From: Pectinophora gossypiella
Taxonomy: Eukaryota; Arthropoda; Insecta; Lepidoptera; Gelechiidae
Direction of reading: 5' to 3'
DNA length: 64,000 bases
NCBI RefSeq assembly: GCF_024362695.1
Contig: NC_065417.1
Span: 12,207,001-12,271,000 of the forward strand
Shown here: in pieces, positions 9,388 to 19,692 of the stretch
How the letters are laid out: each line of letters opens with the position of its first letter
How positions within the stretch are numbered: position 1 is the first letter of the stretch
Position numbers and translations under genes: made by a program
Notes under the pieces: model-generated
The model's input: only the letters and a program-made list of their open reading frames with translations
Told to the model about the DNA's origin: nothing
Databases searched by the model: none

Positions 9388-9864
9388 TAGTGATTGCAAT
9401 CCAGTGTCATTTTCAGTCCGGCCGGATACGACCGGATTTCCATCAATAAGCTTTAAAGTACAAAATAAGTGAGTTAATCAAGTGGCACTGTACTTATATG
9501 TAGGTAGTTTATAAAAAATATACACAAATATATAAAATCGACTTTATTTCCTAACCAATGCTAAGACAAATCGACAACAAGAAAACAATTTAGTAATGTA
9601 GGTAACTAGTAATAATATTACGACGTAACGAGTAGCGCAGTCTTTCTAGATTTCACTTTCACAGATAGATCAATTTATAAGTAACAATATTAATTATCAA
9701 GTATTTAAAGTGCCTACTCATGCAACAGCTAAATTATTTTCCCACAAACTGCTAGCACCGGATCCGGTCTTCGGATCCGGTATATTGGTACCGGATCCGG
9801 TAACCATTAAATGATGCCGGATCCGCCGGATTACCGGATCCGTTTTTCCGGATTGCAATCCCTA
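9388..9864. mobile_element. Non-autonomous hAT element with 8-bp TSD
   Basis: The 15-bp terminal inverted repeats are TAGTGATTGCAATCC on the left and the complement of TAGGGATTGCAATCC on the right. They are flanked by a perfect 8-bp duplication, CAGGCAAG (9380-9387 and 9865-9872). TAGNG termini and 8-bp duplications are hAT hallmarks. Both subterminal zones are packed with CCGGAT and GGATCCGG words, as expected for transposase-binding arrays. It is 477 bp with no transposase ORF, so it would need a partner element. Confidence 0.85.
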
Positions 9865-10208
9865 CAGGCAAGTAGTAAACAAACATCAGCTTCATAAAGC
9901 TTAGACAAACGAAACATATATATGTACAATAACAGAGAAACATGAAAGGCTCACACATCTTGGCTGAGTGAAAACTCCTTTTATCAGGACACGCCTCAGG
10001 CTACATGTCCCTCCCAGATAAGCTTTGAACCGCCCAATGTGAAAGTACCCGAATATTCAATAAGAGATATCAAAAAATGTCCTTGACGCAAAGCGACTGG
10101 TCTTTTTGCTAAAATACTTTTCATGATAATATTTTATTACTTACTTACCTAACTTATGTAAACAGCCTTTATGCGAACGCTACTGGAAACAAGCCTTCGT
10201 TCTTCGTG

Positions 10209-10272
10209 AAACTCAGATTCTACAGGACATCGTTAGTGACATCGTAACGAATACTAAGGAGGATGATTCAGA
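10209..10272. mobile_element. MITE-E terminal fragment
   Basis: CGTTAGTGACATCGTAACGA and GGATGATTCAGACCA, i.e. the first 60 bp of MITE-E, then an abrupt junction with SINE-A. Confidence 0.7.
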
Positions 10273-10412
10273 CCATTCTTCTTCTATCGTGTGGATTGTA
10301 AGGTGGATTACCAACCCCATCAAACCTGGTCAGGGTTATTACTAAGCCGCCATAGGCCCCTGACATGACTCATTTAACGACTACGTACTTACATCAGGAA
10401 GTAATAACCGGG
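10273..10412 (-). mobile_element. SINE-A 3' fragment
   Basis: Complement of the SINE-A 3' half: TTCTTCTATCGTGTGG, GGTCAGGGTTATTACTAAGC, GGCCCCTGACATGACTCA, CCGGGACCAAC. The head and core are cut off. Confidence 0.75.
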
Positions 10413-10540
10413 ACCAACAAAAAAAATCTATGGTACTTGTATGGAAATACTGTCCTGTGTTATCAGTAAAAAAGTTAAAAGTCGTACTTATTGTTTCTTA
10501 ATTCAAAATTAAATTTCGAAAATAAGTCAAAAAGAAAAAA

Positions 10541-10690
10541 TATGTTGATTTTAAATCAAATATGCTTTATTGCACAGAACTACATTTAAACAATCAGACA
10601 TAACACATGAATACAGTACAATTTGGGCGGCCTTATTGCTCTAGAGCAATTTCTTCCAGGCAACCACCAAAAGGAAATAAACATTTGCAA
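10541..10690 (-). mobile_element. LINE-T 3' end
   Basis: AAATCAAATATGCTTTATTG, CACATGAATACAGTACAATT, GGGCGGCCTTATTGCTCTAG, AGCAATTTCTTCCAGGCAAC. Same architecture as the other LINE-T ends. Confidence 0.6.
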
Positions 10691-10914
10691 ACTTGGATGC
10701 GGGATGGTGCAACAAAAAATAAATACCTAAAAGTAAAACTAAAGTTAACATAATAAATACTTCATGCTATACGTACATACTATATTAATAAATACTCAAT
10801 ATAATATAATCCTTATTATTATTTTTTTTCAATTATTATATTCATTTATTCGTAATAAACATTACAGTCAAAACAAAAATACACATTATATAAAATAGAC
10901 AATAACAATCTATT

Positions 10915-11090
10915 TAGTCAAATAAGCCCCCGCGGGTGGATCCGGGCGCAAAGGTCCCCATCGCGCTTGCCGCGTTACCACGTTGTATGGCGATGGACAA
11001 CCTTTGCGCCAGGAAACAACCCGCACGAGCATCCGACCCCCTGTCACTTATCCTTCGCCCCACCTCCCTAACGAAGGCTATATCTTCCTT
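10915..11090 (-). pseudogene. Non-LTR reverse transcriptase C-terminal fragment
   Basis: The minus strand encodes FLAQRLSIAIQRGNAASAMG followed by TFAPGSTRGG, then a stop. FLxQRxSxAIQRGNAASxxG is a pattern I recognise from C-termini of insect non-LTR retrotransposon polyproteins. It forms a GC-rich island in AT-rich surroundings. The clade was not assigned. Only about 45 codons are readable. Confidence 0.6.
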
Positions 11091-11484
11091 AAATTGGTTT
11101 CTATTTCTAGATTAGCGTTTTATGATTTATCTTTGACCCAAATATCCTTATTGAAGTACAAGATTCGTTTTTGTAATGTTAGAAACCGTGCATTACAGTT
11201 GACATAAAAATCGTCTAAACAATAAAGTAGGTAAGATAGTACAATGTAGCTCAATTAAGTGTCAAGTTTCTTATTAAAACGGCTTCTAATGATATCATTA
11301 ACGATTTTGGTGAGTCCACGGGAAAGAGATAGTTGTTTTAACGAGTACATTGTGGAGAACCAGAAGTCTCAACGATTATTGCGACGGAGAGATTTGGATC
11401 TTGCTTAAGTTTCAACACTTCATGTTATCTTGTAAGAGTTAAGTCGGGGAATAAAGAACAACGGTACATAATAAAAAGAACTCA

Positions 11485-11905
11485 ACAAACAAATGGAATT
11501 CCATAGTCCCTGCTTACCATCTCATCTCCGTAGCATTATACCGTTTTTCACAGGGTCCGCTTACCTAACCTGAAGATTTAACAGGTCCGGTTTTTTACAG
11601 AAGCGACTGCCTGTTTGACCTTCCAACCCGCGAAGGGAAAACCAGCCCAATACAGGTCACATACAACCGAAAATTCATTTCTCGGGAATGTGGGTTTCCT
11701 CACGATGTTTTCCTTCACCGCAGAACACGTGACATTAATTTCTGACCCAAACTAGAATTTGAAAATAAATTCGATAATAATTGGTTTAGACCTGTGCTGG
11801 ATTCGAACCTGCGACCTAAAAAGTGAGAGGCAAGCGTTCTACTTACTGGGCTACCAGGGCTCCATAGTCTCTGATTATACTGGTGGGAAACAGGCGTGAG
11901 TTCAT
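11485..11905 (+). mobile_element. LINE-S 3' remnant split by SINE-B
   Basis: Left part AGTCCCTGCTTACC and right part CTGGTGGGAAACAGGCGTGA together match the continuous LINE-S 3' end at 20060-20110 (CCATAGCCCCTGCTTACCCC, GGTGGGAAATTGGTGTGAG). SINE-B sits between them. Confidence 0.6.
11513..11861 (-). mobile_element. SINE-B, full-length, with TSD
   Basis: Flanked by CCATAGTCCCTG (11501-11512) and CCATAGTCTCTG (11862-11873), a 12-bp duplication with one mismatch. On the minus strand the head is tRNA-like (TAGCCCAGTAAGTAGAACGC and CGCAGGTTCGAATCC). The body contains the complements of TTCCCTTCGCGGGTTGG-like sequence and CTTCAGGTTAGGTAAGCGGA, ending at GATGAGATGG. It is the best copy of the family here. 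Confidence 0.8.
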
Positions 11906-12047
11906 GGTTAAAAAGGCCACATCAAAGCAATTAATCTAAAAATATATATTGCTATTTGACATTTGTTTGAATTGCACACTTATCTTTATGTCAAATTGCA
12001 ATATTGCTTTTTAGATGAATTGCCTCGAAGTGGCCTTTTTAACCCCA
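11906..12047. mobile_element. MITE-D copy
   Basis: GGTTAAAAAGGCCACATCAA on the left and TCGAAGTGGCCTTTTTAACC on the right form the inverted arms. The interior shows CAATATTGC and TGACATTTGTTTG. No ORF. Confidence 0.8.
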
Positions 12048-12108
12048 CTAGTCTGTCTAACTCAGATAAAGCGAGATACCTGTTGTATTTAGTCTCATTT
12101 GCTCTAAG

Positions 12109-12273
12109 TACGGTCACGATTTCATTTATATATGAGGTCATTAATATGTATACACTTTGGTACCATGTCACATTAACTTTTTTGTCAAATTGAACTGTAA
12201 GTCTCACTAAATGTCCACTATGTTAGTGCGACAGAGTCCTAAAGTGGGTACATTATATTGCTCATGACTGTAC
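12109..12273. mobile_element. MITE-I copy 1 of an inverted pair
   Basis: Starts TACGGTCACGA, continues ATTAATATGTATACACTTTG, TGTCACATTAACTTTTTTG, TGTAAGTCTCACTAAATGTC, and ends ATTGCTCATGACTGTAC. A 22-bp extra segment follows the left end. It is in the opposite orientation to the copy at 12415. Confidence 0.75.
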
Positions 12274-12294
12274 TAACTGTCTAATGTAATCTAA

Positions 12295-12345
12295 TCTAGC
12301 CTACAAGATCCCACTGCTGGGCAAAGGCCAGCCCTTTCTCTGCCA
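12295..12345 (-). repeat. LINE-F type 3' tail fragment
   Basis: CTAGCCTACAAGATCCCACT and GCTGGGCAAAGGCCAG are the complement of the LINE-F/SINE-C type 3' terminus. The fragment is trapped between two MITE-I copies. Confidence 0.5.
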
Positions 12346-12414
12346 GTTCCTCCGTCAAGCAACAAGTTATAAAGCAGTTAGGTTATAGGTATTAGGTCAA
12401 GATGGAACTGGCAT

Positions 12415-12562
12415 GTACAGTCATGAGCAATATCATATACCCACTTTAGTACCCTGTCGCACTATCATATTTGTCATTTAATGAGGCTTACGGTTTAATT
12501 TGTCAAAAAAGTTAATGTGACATGGTTTCAAAGTGTATACATATTAGTAATCGTGACCGTAC
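12415..12562. mobile_element. MITE-I copy 2 of an inverted pair
   Basis: GTACAGTCATGAGCAATATC at the left, GTGACATGGTTTCAAAGTG, and AATCGTGACCGTAC at the right. About 148 bp. The outermost 15 bp are imperfect inverted repeats. Confidence 0.8.
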
Positions 12563-13482
12563 AATTACATTAGTTCCTAAAACAATAAAGTTAAAAAAAA
12601 AATATTTATTTTTATTAAGATTTTTGTCCATCGCAGGCCGTCACCCCCATCTGTTACCCGATATGACTGACGGCGACTTTCCCATCACTTTCAATTCCAT
12701 TTCTAATTAAAATTGACTTCTGACTCGTGAAATCGATCCGATAATGCATAAAAACTCGATATGGCTTATGAAAAGGGGCTACGGTTTACTTTGGCGGAAG
12801 TGTATTGTCAAATTGAATTCTTTCTCAGGAAAATATAATTTTAAAAATGTTGTAAAGTAAGGACATTAGGTAGGTACTACTTGTAGGTAGTAGAGTTAGA
12901 CATGGTGAATAATGGGATTAAATAATTGGGACAATAAAAACAGGTAAACGTTTAACACACAATCGCAGTACTAGATTATCAATCCAAAAACAAAAGACAT
13001 TCACGTTAGAACATCATCGCATTCAATTTCAACCAATGACGATTGTTGATAACAAGATTGAAAGCATACAAAGTTCATTGACACGAGCGACAAAGTAATG
13101 AATGCCAGTAGTACTATCGGCTGCCGATCGGCGTGCACGCACGGTTTATGAACTAACACTAAGCTTTATAGCGTCATCTACATTTTATTACGAACTAGCT
13201 TTCTGCCAGCGAATTCGTCCGTGTGTACCGTGGCTATCGGGCTAGTCCTCTACGTACTGTTATTTTCCCAGGGAACTACAACGTAAACATAATTCATTTT
13301 AATAAAACTCTTTTGCATCGGTACAATCAGTTAGTCAGCCTTTAACCGCGCGCGAATAGAGTCGTCAAAAATCAGAGATTGCTTCCTATTATTCTTTGTT
13401 TTATCTATAATAAAGTGTTTTTTCGTAGCATATTAAAAAATATGTTTTTTATAAAAAAGACTGATACCAGCCGCCCCTAATA
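12563..13482. other. No gene seen
   Basis: Unique AT-rich sequence. Frame 12522-12710 contains a short GC-richer stretch after a possible splice acceptor (12626-12634), but the peptide matches no family that I recognise. Confidence 0.4.
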
Positions 13483-13605
13483 GTACGGTCACGAGCATTA
13501 ATATGTATACACTTTGGTACCATGTCACATTAACTTTTTTGACAAATTGAACTGTAAGTCTCACTAGATGTCAAATATGTTAGTGTGACAAGAGTCCTAA
13601 AGTAG
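13483..13605. mobile_element. MITE-I, 3' truncated
   Basis: GTACGGTCACGAGCATTAAT through GACAAGAGTCCTAAAG, then cut off by a SINE-B fragment, losing the right terminus. Confidence 0.75.
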
Positions 13606-13700
13606 CATTATCCTTTTTTTCACAGGGTCCGCTTACCTAACCTAAATATTTGACAGGTGCGGCTTTTTACAGAAGCGACTACCAGACAGACAGTTTCAGT
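13606..13700 (-). mobile_element. SINE-B 3' fragment
   Basis: TAGCATTATCC, CACAGGGTCCGCTTACCTAA, GACAGGTGCGGCTTTTTACA, GAAGCGACTACC: the 3' half of SINE-B on the minus strand. Confidence 0.7.
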
Positions 13701-14029
13701 GACTATGGTATTAAAATATTAACATCAATAGATAGAGTTTAATAAATAGCGTTGTTCCTCTATTAAAGTTTAAAGAATGAATATTGGGAGCGTAATGCGG
13801 TCGTTTCAGAGCGCCATCATGTTTGTTATGTCAGTCGTGACTATTCAAGAGCTGTTCTAGAATTGGAAGAGGTTTAAAAATGCAGGAATATTAAGTATAA
13901 AGATAATCATAGTACGTACCTACTTATATACGTTAGTGTGTTGCCTTTAGAGTCAATGTGGATGAACAGTAAGTACATAAGTACATCGGGAATGCTGAAA
14001 ATCTAATTCAACGATACTAAATGTTATAC

Positions 14030-14118
14030 CAAATAAATACCAAACCTGTGCTAGGATTCGAACCTGCGACCTCAAATTGAAAGTCAAGCGTTCTATCAAC
14101 CTGGCTACTACTGCTGTT
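14030..14118 (-). mobile_element. SINE-B tRNA-like head fragment
   Basis: Complement of the head only: CTGTGCTAGGATTCGAACCT (B-box) and GCGTTCTATCAACCTGGCTA (A-box). Truncated body. It is not a functional tRNA, because there is no acceptor stem pairing. Confidence 0.65.
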
Positions 14119-14558
14119 TTATCTACCTTACCTTACCTTATAATATATTAGGTATATTATTTTGTTTAGGTTTGCTTATGTTTTGTTTTATAATTTTTAT
14201 TTTGTTTATATAATTATTATGTAGTGTTCTCACTTCCGTAAACTTTTTTTACTACCTGTGGTAGTTTGTAATTAGCCTTTATTTATTATTAAGATTCTGA
14301 TTGTGTAAACAGCCCGCTGTAAGCTCCCCGAACAAAATAAAATAAATGAAATATTATTTTTGGTACAACTACGACGTATATTGCATTTGTATTAAAATAA
14401 TATATAAGGTATCACAAGTGATAAGACTCCAGCTTCTGCTTGCCTTCTTACAAAACGAAGGCTAAAGATAATAATAGGTTCAAAATTAGTCAGCGCCACG
14501 ACAAAAAAACGGGGCCCCGGCATTGTGGTGCAGATTCTGCATAGTATGATTATGACTG
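14119..14558. other. AT-rich, no gene seen
   Basis: Long TTTTATTTTG-rich stretch, then AAACGGGGCCCCGGCATTG at 14506-14526. No gene recognised. Confidence 0.4.
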
Positions 14559-14690
14559 GTCAATTAATTCCATTAAAATCCATGGAGTTCTTTCGTGGCG
14601 CGAACTATGTTGATACCTGGGGTTGTCAATTAATTCCATTATGATCCATGGAGTTCTTTCATGACGCGAACTATATTTTAAACCTGTTTT
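14559..14690. repeat. 66-bp tandem duplication (2 copies)
   Basis: Two consecutive units share CAATTAATTCCATTA, ATCCATGGAGTTCTTTC and GCGAACTAT with a handful of differences. The break point is about 14625. Confidence 0.85.
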
Positions 14691-14809
14691 TTTTAGTTTT
14701 CGTTTTGTAATAACTAACAAGACGATGTAAATATGTCCCTGTTCTAACTTTTGTAAAGTTTTGTAATTGTCGTACTTGTGGAAGAAATAATTTAATAACT
14801 TACTAATTC

Positions 14810-15138
14810 GCCCCGATTGCTGCAGACACATCCTAATTTTATTTTAAATTATACCTGTCATTTTCTTATCAGTAGAAAAGGAAAAGGACGGATGATTGGC
14901 AATTGTCAATTTTAAAATGAATAAGTAACTGAACGAATAACTGCTGCTGGCAACTTAATTCTGTCAGGTCATTGGCCAATGCAAAATTTTAAGTGTTGTT
15001 TAAAATTCCGCCTAAAATTGACGTGTGTTCCATAAATTTTATGACTGTCAATTACGCATCCCTTTCATTTTCGACGGATAAGAAAGAGACAGGTATAATT
15101 TAAAATAAAATTAGGAGGTGTCTGCCGGCATCGGGGCC
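14810..15138. mobile_element. MITE-J copy 1 (foldback)
   Basis: The ends are inverted: left GCCCCGATTGCTGCAGACAC with CTAATTTTATTTTAAATTAT; right the complement (AAATTTAAAATAAAATTAGG type) ending GGCATCGGGGCC. Inner inverted blocks include TGTCATTTTCTTATC. About 330 bp, no ORF. No target duplication could be defined. Confidence 0.8.
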
Positions 15139-15683
15139 ATAATAGACGTAAATGAGTTGATACTTCTAAAGCGTACCAGGTAACCGCGATTTGACGGAGA
15201 AAATGAAGCTAGCTAACGGAACAATACATCGTAGGATTGGCAGCTAACTAGCGGTACAATGTGCAGCCTTCAAGCAGTGCACGCATGCTAACTGTCACGC
15301 CGATCATCTGTCAAACATACTGAAGACTACCAATGGTTATAGCGAACTCGATGTGAAGTCACTTAACGCATTCTTCATCTTCTTTTCTAATCAATGGCAG
15401 ACCTAAATAGCACCCTTGCAGAATTTAGCTACCAAAATGACATTATCAGTAGCCAGCCTCAAGTCCTCAGGGTGCAGGTGGCAGGACAAGAAGGGTAAGA
15501 CTTATGGAAAGAGTTATGAAGAGACTTATGAACATCTCATAAAAAGGCTAAAGAGTTGTTCCATCTTTTGAGGAACTGTACACACTCACACTCCAAGCTG
15601 GAATCTCCTATGAAACAATACTTTCAAAAATTATCTTATTTGACGAGGTTGCGATTGTGATCTAGCCTATGTATAACAATATA
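15139..15683. other. No gene seen
   Basis: Unique sequence of moderate GC. No family or coding signal recognised. Confidence 0.4.
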
Positions 15684-15735
15684 AGCTCACGACTATATCC
15701 TAATTAGGGTAGTCAGAGGCACATCCATCGCCAAA
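15684..15735 (+). repeat. SINE-G fragment
   Basis: AAGCTCACGACTATATCCTA and GTAGTCAGAGGCACATCCAT, truncated by the adjacent MITE-E. Confidence 0.6.
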
Positions 15736-15740
15736 CTTTG

Positions 15741-15909
15741 AAATCGTAACAAAAACTTTGAGGGATGATTCAGCCCATGATTCTGAGTTGATATCAAGTG
15801 GAATTTGCCGTCTGAAAATGATAAAAAACAGTACAATTTTCATGAATTTTGCGACGGAAAATTCCACTTGATATTAACTCAGAATCATGGTCGATGTCAC
15901 TAACACTGT
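15741..15909. mobile_element. MITE-E single unit
   Basis: AAATCGTAACAAAAACTTTG, GAGTTGATATCAAGTGGAAT, then the return arm TTCCACTTGATATTAACTCA and GATGTCACTAACACTG. It has a short internal deletion near the right end. Confidence 0.8.
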
Positions 15910-16357
15910 CTATAGTTCATGCACATATTTGTTGTTGAAGTGACAACCACTTTCACAAGCAGAAGGAAAAAGATTGAAATAAAAATATAAATTTAAAAAA
16001 GCAACTTGGCTTTAGTTAGTACCACATAATAATATTTTACGGCAACGGTAAAATCCGTTTAACTGCAAATTAATACTGCCTTACACGCGATAGTTCTTAT
16101 TAAAAGTTCATTTAAAGGTTTGATTGTCCAACTGTAGTGGAAATAAAGAAGCCAATATAAACGGCATTCGTTCAATTGGCTTGGCGCTGTAAAATCTTAA
16201 TTTTCTATTTTATGTTTAGGACTGGTAAGTAGAAAATGTACTGGAGCACCAACTGAACTAGTTCAGTATGCGGCATTAGGACGCAATTACATTGGTCAAT
16301 ATTAGAACGCAATGCAGGTTTATATTTATGAATGTAGATACCTAGAAGGCAACAGTC

Positions 16358-16403
16358 ACTGTGAACCCACATTCGCGAGAAATGCATTTTCGGAGGTATG
16401 TGA
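16358..16403 (+). repeat. SINE-B internal fragment
   Basis: GAACCCACATTCGCGAGAAA and TGCATTTTCGGAGGTATGTG, shared with 18300-18350 and 20310-20345. Confidence 0.6.
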
Positions 16404-16826
16404 GCTATTAAACTATGGAGCTCAGACTTGATCTTTGACAAAGGCTCAAGGGTCCAAACTTCAGGTCTGCCAGCGAGCAATGGAACGCAGCATGTTGGGT
16501 GTGAAACGGACTGATCGTGTCAGAAACACCGTGCTGCGTTCTAAGACTCAAATTGCGGACGTGGTCCACGCAGGCGCCAAGTTGAAGTGGGATTGGGCAG
16601 GTCACGTCTGTCGGATGCCTAACGACCTGTGGGCTAAGATCACCACAGAATGGTCTGAATAGAGACAGACGCAGGCGCGGCAGACCAAGGCGGAGATGGC
16701 GCGACGACTTGGATGCTTTCCTGGAGGGCTGGCCGGAGGAAGCACTGGAGAGAGCGTCCTGGAAGAAATGGAGGGAGGCCTTTGCCCAGCAGTGGGACAC
16801 TTTAGGCTAGATAAGATAAGATAAGA
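16404..16826 (+). pseudogene. LINE-F reverse transcriptase C-terminus, frameshifted
   Basis: Encodes the C-terminal part of a lepidopteran non-LTR endonuclease/reverse transcriptase. It starts with NYGAQT, then a TGA where TGG (W) is expected, then KLQVCQRAMERSMLG and KLKWDWAGHVCRM. A +1 shift at about 16660 moves the frame, giving GRPRRRWRDDLDAF, then EAFAQQWDTLG and a TAG at 16808-16810. The GHVxRM and RGRPRRRW motifs are typical of the post-RT tail of such elements. It is followed by a GATAA microsatellite tail (16808-16826). It is 5'-truncated, with one nonsense and one frameshift change. Confidence 0.85.
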
Positions 16827-16852
16827 AGATGTGACCTAACCTGTTATCATCA

Positions 16853-17110
16853 CCAATTTAAGACCCACGCTCTTGTCGGTGTAGTATTTTCCATTCCAGT
16901 CTATCAAAGGCCAATTCCTTGACTTTCCTATAAGACACGACGTTAACCTTTTCTTTAATCTGTTCCATGTTAGCTTTTCTTGGTCTTCCCCTTCCTCTCT
17001 TTCCTTCAAGCTTTTCTTCTATGATGTTTTTAATTAATTCGTCGTGTCATTAGGTGTCCAATCATCTTTCCTCTTCTGTCCTCAATAATTCTCAGTATTT
17101 GTCTCTTTTC
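16853..17110 (-). pseudogene. LINE-R 3' end, decayed
   Basis: The plus strand shows AGACCCACGCTCTTGTCGGT at the 3' side and CTTTCCTATAAGACACGACG. On the minus strand the remnant encodes pieces comparable to KMIGHL, IKNIIE and GRPRK of the copy at 32630, with several frame breaks. It belongs to the group of five LINE-R ends in the window. Confidence 0.65.
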
Positions 17111-17149
17111 CCTTACTCTTACTAGCACTTCCTCATTTATAACCCTACC

Positions 17150-17290
17150 CTGACCTAACCTGTATTAGGCTGGTTTTAACTTCGCGGGTTAGACGGTCAG
17201 ACAGCCGCTTCTGTAAAAAACCGGACCTGTCAAATCTGCAGGTTAGGTAAGCGGACCCTGTGGAAAACTGTATAATGCTAAAGAGATGAT
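17150..17290 (+). mobile_element. SINE-B 3' half
   Basis: CTGACCTAACCTGTATTAGG, ACTTCGCGGGTTAGACGG, AAAAAACCGGACCTGTCAAA, GGTTAGGTAAGCGGACCCTG, ending in a GATGATG run. Confidence 0.75.
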
Positions 17291-17545
17291 GATATAGTAT
17301 AGGAATGGTGAACCCAGAAAGAAGTCATATGACGTGATCATCATCATGTCGTCTAAACCGTATCCAGGCAACCAGGCACATTATTATTCATTTCACCCAT
17401 TATCATCATTAAGAAAATCAATACAGGTAGCAACATAATTCTATACCATATCTGATCCAAATATAAAGCAAGAATTATTTTGATATGTGCCTCTCCCAAT
17501 AAATTATGTTATTGAATAATTATGTACCCAAGCAATGAGAAAATT
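17291..17545. repeat. Repeat O, copy 2 (no element M)
   Basis: Carries the uninterrupted junction CCATATCTGATCCAAATATA, the empty-site counterpart of 203-366. The upstream part (GAACCCAGAAAGAAGTCATA) recurs at 18484-18560. It is cut on the right by MITE-J. Confidence 0.6.
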
Positions 17546-17920
17546 GCCCCGATTCCTGCAGACACCGCCTAATTTTATTTTAAGTTATATCCGTCATTTT
17601 CATATCCGTCGAAAAGGAAAGGGACGGATGATTCACAGCTCTTAATTTTAGGAAGAATGAGTAAATGAATGAATAACCCGGGCGAATCAAAAGGTACGTC
17701 TCTGGTATGCAATCCGTTTGACGTGCTGTCTACTTAACTGTGTCGGGTTATTGACGGATGTAAAATTTTTAGACCGTTGGTTTAGATTTGTGCTTAAAAT
17801 TGACGTGTGTTCCATAAATTTTATGCTTGTCGATTACCCGTCCCTTTCCTTTTCGGCGGATAAGAAAATGACAGATAGAACTTAAAATAAAATTAGATGG
17901 TATTTACAGGAATTAGCACC
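17546..17920. mobile_element. MITE-J copy 2
   Basis: Ends GCCCCGATTCCTGCAGACAC and TATTTACAGGAATTAGCACC. Inverted inner blocks: CTAATTTTATTTTAAGTTAT against TTAAAATAAAATTAGA, and CGTCGAAAAGGAAAGGGACG against CCCTTTCCTTTTCGGCGG. Confidence 0.85.
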
Positions 17921-18291
17921 AATATGTAATTATTACGTTATCTGTACAACGCCATCTATATTGTTTCTGGGGAAATTAGCCTGGAAAGTCCCTCATTGAA
18001 ATATGAGTAATTTAATATTGAACTTGTAAAATTGATGTGTGTTCCCTTAGTAGTCGCAGGTCAATTACAATTTATGTCAATGGTATTTACAGCCAATTAC
18101 TGTTGACGACATTATAGACGTTTAAAGCCTATTTCCTGGCAGAGAACGTTCCAAATTGGAACCTTAATCTCCTAATTGGATAATAGGAATTTGAAATCAA
18201 ATAATAACGGGAAAATTTAGGTGCTTATATACATATAGTATAGGAATACATAATTGATTATATAAATAAATAAATGATTATCAAACAAGAA
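17921..18291. other. No gene; possible MITE-J debris
   Basis: Contains TTGATGTGTGTTCCCTTAG and GGTATTTACAGCCAATTACT, weakly like MITE-J internal and end sequences. Otherwise unassigned. Confidence 0.35.
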
Positions 18292-18560
18292 AACATCGTG
18301 AGGAAACCCACATTCCCGAGAAATGCATTTTCGGAGGTATGTGACCTAACCTGCATTGGGCTGGTTTTCCCTTCGCGGGTTGGAAGGTTAGACAGGCAGT
18401 CGCGTCTGTAAAAAACCGGACTTGTCAAATCTTCAGGTTAGGTAAGCGGTCCCTATGAAAAACGGGATTAATAAATAAATAAAATAGGAATAGTGAACCC
18501 AGAAAGAAGTCATATGACGTCATCATCATCATAGCGTCCAAACCATATCCGGCGACGCCG
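18292..18560 (+). mobile_element. SINE-B 3' part plus repeat O fragment
   Basis: CATTCCCGAGAAATGCATTT, GGGCTGGTTTTCCCTTCGCG, AAACCGGACTTGTCAAATCT, GGTTAGGTAAGCGGTCCC, then AATAAATAAA. After it, 18484-18560 repeats the O-type flank also seen at 17300. Confidence 0.65.
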
Positions 18561-18614
18561 TGTCCTAAATATCTATCCCGGAAAGTATCTATCGAGCCCA
18601 TATGACATAAACTT

Positions 18615-18745
18615 CACGACTTCTCTCGTGCGGGTTGTCAGACCAATGATCGACTTCAACAACCCTGATTAGGGTTACTATTGAGCCACCAAAGGTCCCT
18701 AGCGTGGTTCATGCGTCGACTACAAACCTACTTAATCAACTTTAC
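18615..18745 (-). mobile_element. SINE-A 3' fragment, decayed
   Basis: Complement of the SINE-A tail: CGTGCGGGTTGTCAG, CCCTGATTAGGGTTACTATT, GAGCCACCAAAGGTCCC. Diverged. Confidence 0.55.
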
Positions 18746-19692
18746 TGTATCACCAAATTTTGTTTTTTTAGTAGAAAATAAGATTTACTTACTTAAGTAA
18801 ATATTAGGCGGGGACAACTGGCCTCCGCAGCAGGGTTCATCTTATGTTCGCACGTCTGTCTACTGGGCACAGACCAGATTTTCCTCATCGACCGAGGGGT
18901 GGACATAAAGTCGAATGCAGTGGTTTAGAACCGTTTTTGTTACTTTAATTATTAAATGTTATTATTAGTACACCACAGAGGTCGAAATACCTGTTCTAAT
19001 CTAAACTCAAATGTTCTATTCGACACAACTGACTCCTCCGTTCAGCGGTTTTAAGGAGAAGTCAGAAAGCTAAAGGCCACGTACTCGTAAATTGATGAGT
19101 ATAATTATTTTGACATTGTCTGTCTAACAATAGAAGGCATTATCCCCAGACAACAAGATAGGCCGTAATGTAATTTCAAAGACGTATTCTTGTCAAAAAA
19201 CAAAAGTTTCCAACTCTACTCGAGTAGACAATGAAGGCACGTCAAATTGGATCCCGCCTTGGTAGTTAAAGCACGAGTGACATTTCAATAAGTATAAAAA
19301 CGGACTCTTAATAAGATGAAAGAAAAACTTGCAATTGTTTCCGCTTTTAAGAGTGCCCGAGAAACAAATAAGAACGGGAAAAGAATTGTTTCATTTCAAT
19401 AAGACGGTCTAAAGGAAATTAGACATTTTACAAAGTTCAACGCAGATAAACTTGCCTAACAAATGAGTTCCACTAATTTTATTTCGTATTTCAATTTTGC
19501 TTTGGACCTAAGCTGATTTAATTGTAAACGGATTGTCGAAGTTTTCAAACTCTTTGTGAAGTTTGACATCATTTAAGACAAAGGTTTTGCCTTGTTCGTT
19601 TCCCGTCAGACAGACCGCGAACAAACTGCATACTTGAATTTCCCTTAACAATGAAATCAAGAAGTGCCTTTATTTTAACATACCCATCGCTT
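18746..19692. other. No gene seen
   Basis: Unique AT-rich sequence. A GC-richer stretch at 18808-18912 is not recognised. Confidence 0.4.

Noticed and set aside
12626..12712. Possible host exon after a CGCAG acceptor
   Set aside because: Short GC-richer frame without homology to a family that I know, and no donor or neighbouring exon identified.
16408..16800. 130-codon minus-strand ORF
   Set aside because: It is the antisense shadow of the LINE-F coding remnant on the plus strand.
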